Shown here one piece after another: positions 57,818-64,000 of a DNA stretch of 64,000 nt (its first letter is position 1; each line of letters begins with the position of its first letter). The notes under the pieces were generated by a model, which made no database searches, was not told the origin of the DNA, and was given only the letters and a program-made list of their open reading frames with translations. The DNA is from Cercis canadensis (lineage: Eukaryota > Streptophyta > Magnoliopsida > Fabales > Fabaceae): contig QAOA01005284.1 of the NCBI GenBank assembly GCA_003255065.1, positions 9,159 to 73,158 on the forward strand. The letters run 5' to 3'. A program made the position numbers and the translations under genes.

Positions 57818-60800
57818 TGTAGACACCGTATTTTGTTCGGGGGTTGTTACACATTTTTTTAAAAAAAAAAAAAAGAGAAAAAAATTATTTTGAATTGGAA
57901 AATTTAATTTTAAGGTCTTTAAAGCCTCTTTTAGTTTTTGAATCAAAGTTTAGGTTTGTGAGCATTGGCCCACTTCATTTTAATATAAGTTAGGAATCCC
58001 TTTGGTCCGTTTTCTTTAAATTTGAGTTTAAGGCTTTTTGACCCATTTGATTTGTTTTAAATACTTTGTTTGGACATAAAAATTTTAATTTTTTAGGCTT
58101 TTAGTGATTTTGTGTCAAAACTCATGTTTTGGGCTTGGCTTGTCATGCTAAAACCCTAGTTTGGGGGCCTTTGGGCCTACCCAATTTTTGTTTTTCTAAT
58201 GTTTTTGGTCCAAATAAATTAAATATGTTTGTTGGATTATTTAATTTGTTTAAGTTTTAATTTGGGACTAAGTGGATCAACTTAGTTCCAAGGTTGAGTT
58301 CTTTAGGCTCATTTTAACCTAATTTGGCCCAATTGGCCTAGTAGGGTTTTGTGATTTTTATTTTTAATCCAAAAAATAAATAAATTTGTTAAAAATTTGA
58401 AAGGAGGTCAGCTAGGGTTTAAAGAATTTTTCCAAGCATAAGTGAAAAAATGTAACCTCAAGGAAACTTCATGCAAGTTGCATGTGCAAGATAATTTTGG
58501 GAATATTGCTAATGGGGGCTTCTTAACTTTATTTTTGCATGAAAAAAAATATAAATTAGAGGGGCTGAAGTGTGCAATTCGATTAGGGCATTTTAGGGAA
58601 GAATTATTGGATTTTTCACATGCCAAGGCTAAAGGAAAGTGGGAGGAAGGTACAAAAGGAGTATGAAAGGACCAAACTACCCTCAACTTGCTCTCCAAGT
58701 TGAGAGGGCTGATTGCATTTAAGAAAAAAGAGAGGAGAGAGCCTCATAATATGCTCTTAAGGTGAAAACAAGAAGGAAGAGAGAGAACTTGGAAAAAATA
58801 GATCAAAGAGAGGAAAGTTGAGAGTTCTTAATTGTTCTTGAGTGTTCTTGATATTCTTGGAGAGAAAAATAAGAAACCAAGAATGGTTTGAGCTTCTTGG
58901 AGTTGGGTTCTACACTTTTGAGCAAGGAATAAGAGTTTTCTTGAAGAACAATAGGTAAGATTCACTCTTCTCTTGATTTCTTTCCATTCTCTTGTGGGTT
59001 TTTGTTTGAATCCATGTGAAATGTATGTTTCTTTTTATTTCTCTCTTGAATGCCTCTATTTCATTTTAATTCCATGATTTTCATTTTGATTTTTGTTATT
59101 TTTCTCCTCTCTTGAATATCCTCATGATATTTTGGTTTAAGGAGATTATGTTTAGTTTTTATTTTGATTGTGACTCAATACTTATTTATTGTTGTTTTAC
59201 TTATTTTTACCGTATGACATGATTTTTGTTTAAGGTTGGTCTTTTTCTAGCGAGGTCTTGGTTGATGGTATTGTAGGTTTTACATGCTTGTTGCCCTATT
59301 ATTATTTTTTGGTACCATTTGTCATGTCTTGTTGGAGTGAGCATCTTCTTGTGGATTTCTTTTTTAGTATCTTATTTGTTTTGCCTTTGTTTTCTTGAGT
59401 GTGTTTTAGGGTTCTTGATTAAAAATCAAAATGATGCTTGACCTTTTTCTGAAAACTTTGTGTTTTGGTTTTAATCTCTTGACTTTTGCCATGCTTAAAA
59501 TCAAATTGGTCAATTGGGATAATAGTTATCAAATTTGGTTTCTCAATGATCATTCTCGGACCTGTCAGTCCAATAGTAGTAGTGGTCTGTCTTTTAATCA
59601 TAACTTCCATTTTACAACCCCAAATGGCATGGTTCTTATTTTGTTAGAACCCTAAGATACGTATCTTGCATGTGTATAAATTTCATACTTTTTTCATGTC
59701 GAATTTGCTGCCAATTTTAATTTGAAATGATTGTTTTCTCGATACTATGGAATTATTAGTCGATTCTAGCAGTGTTGTGTTTTTTTGCCATAACTTGAGT
59801 TAGGGAGCTCATTTTTTATGATTTTTTATTATTTAGAACCATAAGATATTTTTCTATGTCATGTAAAATTTTATGGTCAAATTGCATTGACATGCATTCT
59901 CAGATTTCTTTACAAGTTTCCCCTATTTCATGTTTTGTTTTTTGTCTTTGTTCTATTTTTCTTTATTCTGCATTGTGTTTACTTGCTATCATTTTTCCCT
60001 TTTTAGAACCATTTGCAAGCTAATTAGGAGTGTATATTGACTACCCTGTTTAACTAAATATTATTGCCTTATTTTGCATGTCATTTTCATGGTTTTATTG
60101 ACTCTTAATAGCGGTCACATGTGCTTTAGTATTGTATACATTTTCACTATAAGTTGGCATGTTCCTTGTTTTATCTTGTCATTTATTGTGATATGTTATG
60201 ACTGCTCAATTTCTTATGTATATGTGACCTTTAATTTCTTATTTTGAGCTAACTAATATGTGTTTCATGTGAGAGGGAGTTACAATTTTTGGGCCATTAG
60301 CAAAACCCTAAGGTAATTTAGAGGCTCAGAGAGTTTTTGTTTATTTTGATTATATTTTTTAATTATGTACCCCTCCCCTATTGGACAAGGACAAGTGTTG
60401 TAATACTTAAAATCATATGTTTGCATAGTATTTAGGAATGTGATTGTTCTCTTAGTATCCATAGGCTCTTTACTTATCAAGGGAGTGATAGGGGTGACTT
60501 ACCCATATAGAGGTGGCTCTCCTATCAGCCCAAGGTAAGGATAAGCGCCACTTTGGGAACCGAGAAGCGTGGGAACAAAGTGAAAGGATTTAGAATATTA
60601 TTAGATTCATGCATAACATATTTACAATTATTCGCAATTTATATTTGTTGCATGCTTATTTATTTAGTTTATTTTTACGATTAAAGCAAAGAAAAAAAAA
60701 ATGAAATGAACATTTATTTTGAATTTGGCTTTCGAAAATGAAATTTTCTTTTAAGCTTTTGAATCATCTTATGAACTACGCGGACTTTGATCCCTAATTA

Positions 60801-61160
60801 GGGTGCGTAGGCATTCAAGGGTGACGAATCAAGTTTAGATTTAAATAATCACCCATTTTTCTTTTGTTTTCATTTAAGGATAAAATAAATACAATTTGGC
60901 TATGACTTAATTTGCACAATTAATTTCAAGTAACCGTCTTTTAGACGGGTGTTGTAGGGTGCCTAACACCTTTCCTTCACACAAATAGACTCTCGAACCC
61001 TCTATGGTTCGTAGACTAAGTTTTGGAAATAAAAGGGATTTTCCAATTATCCCCCGATTTTTAATACAATTGGTGGAGACTCCAAATTTTCTTTCAGAAA
61101 ACTAATCTTTTTTCTAAGTCTGTCATTTGCATCGTAGTGACCTTCGAGTATGTTGTGACA
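57818..61160 (+). mobile_element. 5' LTR of the Ogre-type element
   Basis: 3343 bases, from TGTAGACACCGTATTTTGT to TATGTTGTGACA, followed at once by the priming site. No gene is supported inside. Near the 3' end it has blocks (GGGTGCCTAACACC, ATACAATTGGTGGAGACTCC) shared in reverse with the LTRs at 9769-13579 and 56032-57246. Left flank ATAGG; the right flank is outside the window. Confidence 0.85.
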
Positions 61161-61163
61161 GTT

Positions 61164-61181
61164 TGGCAACTCCACTAGGGA
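61164..61181 (+). promoter_or_regulatory. Primer binding site, tRNA-Arg type (Ogre)
   Basis: TGGCAACTCCACTAGGGA, close to the usual Ogre site complementary to tRNA-Arg, three bases after the LTR end. Confidence 0.75.
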
Positions 61182-61932
61182 ATTCTAGAGTCAAGCCTAA
61201 GAAGTTAGTTGTGTAAAATAGATGTGGCCTTTTTGTATTTTCTTTACCCCTTTGTTTATTTAGTTTATGTTCTTTAAATGCTTTCATTATTTACTTTGTG
61301 TATATATTGTAATTTATTTTTGCGTTGCATTTGTAAGTAACTGTAATATATTTTGTGTTTTTCATTGCAACAGGTAGATGTAGGATGAGGTTCGCTTGCT
61401 TCCCCTGCACGTACAAAGCACTAACACTCATACCTCACACACTCTCTTTGGCTCTATACCTAAGTCACTTTTAAACTTAGGGTTAGATAGGGGCTAAGTA
61501 ACCTTGCGATCTATGTGAAGCTCCCACTTGGATTGCAACTTGTCTTTTTAACATGAGTAAATAGAGAGGCTCAACCTTTCATCTAGTCATCTCAATAAGA
61601 CAAGGTCTCTGTCATCCCGATGAGAGGCAATCTATAGTATTTTGGACTTTTCAGATGTAGCACAGACCTAATAACCATGCACGTAATTTAACCGTATAGG
61701 CCCTCTTTTAGGGTAGACCCTGGCCACTAAGTTAGAATCCTTAAGCTTAAAGGTCAACCTATTCTTAGGACAATAGGGGAAGTATTTCTTCTGTCTTTTC
61801 TTCTCGTTTCATTTTACTCGCTTTATTTTTTAAATACACCATCAATTTCTTTGATAAATTTGGTTACATTTATTTTATTTTATTTTATTTTTTTGAACTT
61901 TTCAGTGATTCGTAAGAAGTTGAATTGTTAAT
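61182..61932 (+). other. Ogre leader
   Basis: About 750 bases between priming site and ORF1, T-rich towards the end. No gene seen. Confidence 0.65.
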
Positions 61933-62586
61933 ATGGCAAGTCAAGATCTCATTTTTGAGATTTCTAAGACTTCACGAGCCTTGATAAAGGATATGGCATC
62001 ACTACCAACTAAGGAGAAGGATTATTTACCTAAGGGACATCCTAGCACATTGCCTAAGAGGCTCCGAGTCAATGATGTGACTGAGATAGACTGTTTCTTC
62101 AAATTGTTGCCCATTGATGAAAAGACACCTTTCAATGAGAAATATGGGAAATTTTGGGACTTACGGAAGGTTGAGGTGCACGAGATGGCCCTGGTTACCT
62201 TGGTGAATTTATGGGATCCTATATACCATTGCTTGACTTTTGGAGTCATTGACACAACCTTGACTGTTGAGGAGTATGCCTATATGCTGAATTTGCCCTT
62301 GACTGTCCAAACCAAGGTGTACACTCACAATAAGAATAAGGTTGCTTTGGGAAAGGTTGCTAAGTGGCTAGGTGTACCTGTCAACATGGTGAAGAACAAG
62401 ATGATACTAAAGGACACTAGCATGAAGGGATGGCCTAAGACTTTCATAATACCTTGCTTACAAAGTTTTTTTGATAAAAGAGAATGGGAAAAATTAAGGG
62501 AACTGATTGCTTTGTGTATCTACGGGCTCATCCTATTCCCGTCCGCCAAGAATGCCATTAGCCTCTTAGTTGTTGATGTGTTCTAA
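61933..62586 (+). CDS. Ogre ORF1 protein, N-terminal part (DUF7745-like)
   Basis: 217 residues from MASQDLIFEISK. It resembles the ORF1 proteins of Ogre elements (the plant DUF7745 type): KYGKFWDL, an acidic and aromatic middle (DTTLTVEEYAYMLNLP), and a hydrophobic C-terminal part (LIALCIYGLILFPSA). ORF1 precedes gag in Ogre and its function is not known. The start is the first ATG after the leader. Related sequence continues to 62756, where the Athila-like LTR begins, so this is only part of the family's usual length. It is a fossil, but the longest open stretch in the plus-strand elements. Confidence 0.7.
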   Translation: MASQDLIFEISKTSRALIKDMASLPTKEKDYLPKGHPSTLPKRLRVNDVTEIDCFFKLLPIDEKTPFNEKYGKFWDLRKVEVHEMALVTLVNLWDPIYHCLTFGVIDTTLTVEEYAYMLNLPLTVQTKVYTHNKNKVALGKVAKWLGVPVNMVKNKMILKDTSMKGWPKTFIIPCLQSFFDKREWEKLRELIALCIYGLILFPSAKNAISLLVVDVF

Positions 62587-62756
62587 CAAATTCTTGAGCT
62601 GAAGATTAATCTGGTACCCACCATATTGGTTGACACATTCGAATATCTTAACTTTTGTCGAAGGAAAGGTAAGGGTAAACTCAGATGTTGTTTGCAACTT
62701 TTATTTGTATGGCTTTTCTACCATGTTCGTGGGACAGATTATCCATGACAGATCGC

Positions 62757-64000
62757 TGATAAGATAATATTTTATATTATTTGTTTCCCTTATATTTAGT
62801 CTTTGGTGTGTATTTCTGCTGATTTTCATTGCTTATAGATGCATTTTGTAGATTTAGACTTGTTGGTGCTTATAGGATATTAATTGCATAATTGTTGATT
62901 TTTGGCACTGTTTATGTTTTTCACTATATCTTGAGCTACAGTTGTCTGATTGATGTAATTCTAGTTTTGTAGGAAAGCTAATAGAAAATTATACATTTCA
63001 TATGTAGAGCTCAGAAGCTTATTCTTGTGTCTAGAAAACTAAATTTCACACGGAAGCAGCCCAAAATTTCTGCATTCCCCCAGCATTGACTTATTCCATT
63101 TATTGGGCTTGCTTATTGGACCAGCACACATGTCATTGGGCTTAGTCACATTTTTACCTTTAGAGTTTAGGAAATTAGGTTTATTTTGTAATTAGAAAAC
63201 CTAGAGGAGGTTGCTAGTATTTATTCTTCAGTTGTTGAGAAAAATATGATCTTCTGCTTCCTACAGCTAGTAATTCGTTTTCAGACATTTTTGCTATGTT
63301 TAAGCCTTTTATGGAGGGCTAAGTTCTTCTGTAATCGATTCAAGAGGAGCCAGACATATTAATCCAGAGTTCTTATGCTTCATAATCCGAGTTTGATTTA
63401 ATGCAATTTGATTATCTTCTTCTTATCTTCATGTGATTGAAAGGTATTTTAGTTACATGCTTTAGATGAATTTAGTCTGTTGATTAGACTCATCACAGTA
63501 ATCAAATTGCTAATCATATTTTAAAGGTTTTTGATATATGGATAACTTGGGAAATTCGGTTTTTAAATTAATCTGGACTTAGTGATATAGAGCAGTTGCC
63601 TAGAGTCTTAATTCTGAGATTAATTGAATTCTGAATGGTATTCAGTAGAAATTCTGAGTGTTACTGTTAGGAATTCCAAGTAACATTCAACCAAGGGTTA
63701 AATTAGATTTAGATTATCTTTAGTGAACAATGATGGATTAATTAGCTTGGCTGCATACTTGAGTTGATTACATTCTCTTACCTTGATCAAATTCTGCTTT
63801 ACTACATTCTGATTTCTTATTATATTGCATTCAACTTCAACCCCCCATTTTGTTTATGTTAAGTCCTAATTAAATTAAATTGTTCTGATGAATCTTTGGG
63901 AGATGACATTGGTTGCATCCTATTTTACAAATATGTTGCAATTAGTATTGTCATTTTGTACAGTTCGGCATTTGTCAAAATTTTGGCACCGTTGCCGAGG
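62757..64000 (+). mobile_element. 5' LTR and priming site of a divergent Athila-like element
   Basis: LTR 62757-63977 (1221 bases), from TGATAAGATAATATT to GGCATTTGTCA. It is related to the LTRs of copies A-D in order and phrases (TTTAGTCTTT near the start, GGGCTAAGTTCTTCTG and CCCCCCATTTTGTTTATG later) but clearly diverged. It is inserted in the Ogre element with left flank ATCGC. The internal region is beyond the window. Confidence 0.82.
63984..64000 (+). promoter_or_regulatory. Primer binding site, diverged tRNA-Asp type
   Basis: TGGCACCGTTGCCGAGG, two differences from the site in copies A, B and C, running to the window end. Confidence 0.75.

Larger units (their letters stand above)
57818..62756 (+). 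mobile_element. Ogre-type Ty3/Gypsy element, 5' part
   Basis: 5' LTR (57818-61160), priming site, leader and ORF1 in plus orientation. The element is then interrupted by an Athila-like insertion at 62757 and its remainder lies outside the window. A long LTR, a tRNA-Arg-type priming site and an extra ORF before gag are hallmarks of Ogre elements. It is inserted in the minus-strand Tat element. Confidence 0.8.

Noticed and set aside
58408-58698. Frames of 74-96 residues on both strands
   Set aside because: Inside the Ogre LTR; no similarity recognised and overlapping on opposite strands.

Overview
The window is nuclear DNA from a plant, most likely a dicot and most likely from heterochromatin. 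I see no host gene, no tRNA or rRNA gene and no bacterial-type feature. Nearly every base can be assigned to LTR retrotransposon fossils nested in one another, plus one satellite array. The species cannot be named from the sequence. The plant assignment rests on three things: Ty3/Gypsy elements of the Athila, Tat and Ogre types, priming sites matching tRNA-Asp and tRNA-Arg, and a plant-type Ty1/Copia element primed by initiator tRNA-Met.

Layout. 1-6453: a partial Athila copy (A) on the minus strand. 6454-6809: about 350 bases I cannot assign. 6810-21275: Athila copy B (minus), whose 3' non-coding part carries a 3.8 kb solo Ogre-like LTR (9769-13579) containing a 192-base tandem repeat. 21276-26568: a satellite array of about 167-base monomers, bounded on both sides by Athila LTRs. 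26569-34068: Athila copy C (minus), with an assembly gap and without visible pol. 34069-39594: a rearranged Athila copy D (minus) that shares an LTR with C. 39595-47294: a Ty1/Copia element (minus) hit by two Athila insertions that survive as solo LTRs in opposite orientations, each with perfect 5-base target duplications. 47295-49497: AT-rich sequence, probably another Gypsy LTR and its edge. 49498-57817: a Tat-type Gypsy element (minus) with a degraded antisense ORF on the plus strand, interrupted by an Ogre-like LTR (56032-57246) and a piece of another Athila-like LTR (50829-50976). 57818-62756: the 5' end of an Ogre-type element (plus) with a 3.3 kb LTR, tRNA-Arg-type priming site and ORF1. 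62757-64000: the 5' LTR and priming site of a divergent Athila-like element (plus) inserted in the Ogre element and running off the window.

All coding regions belong to these elements. They are fossils with several breaks each; the Ogre ORF1 is the longest open stretch that is not obviously damaged. The most unusual signal is the satellite block. Both flanking LTRs abut the same 5-base word (GCTAG) at the same position of a higher-order satellite repeat, and the unoccupied version of that junction is preserved in the middle of the array. This points to one insertion into a satellite followed by duplication of satellite plus element. Two larger N runs and four single Ns mark imperfect assembly, and two of the single Ns sit between direct duplications that look like unmerged contig ends.
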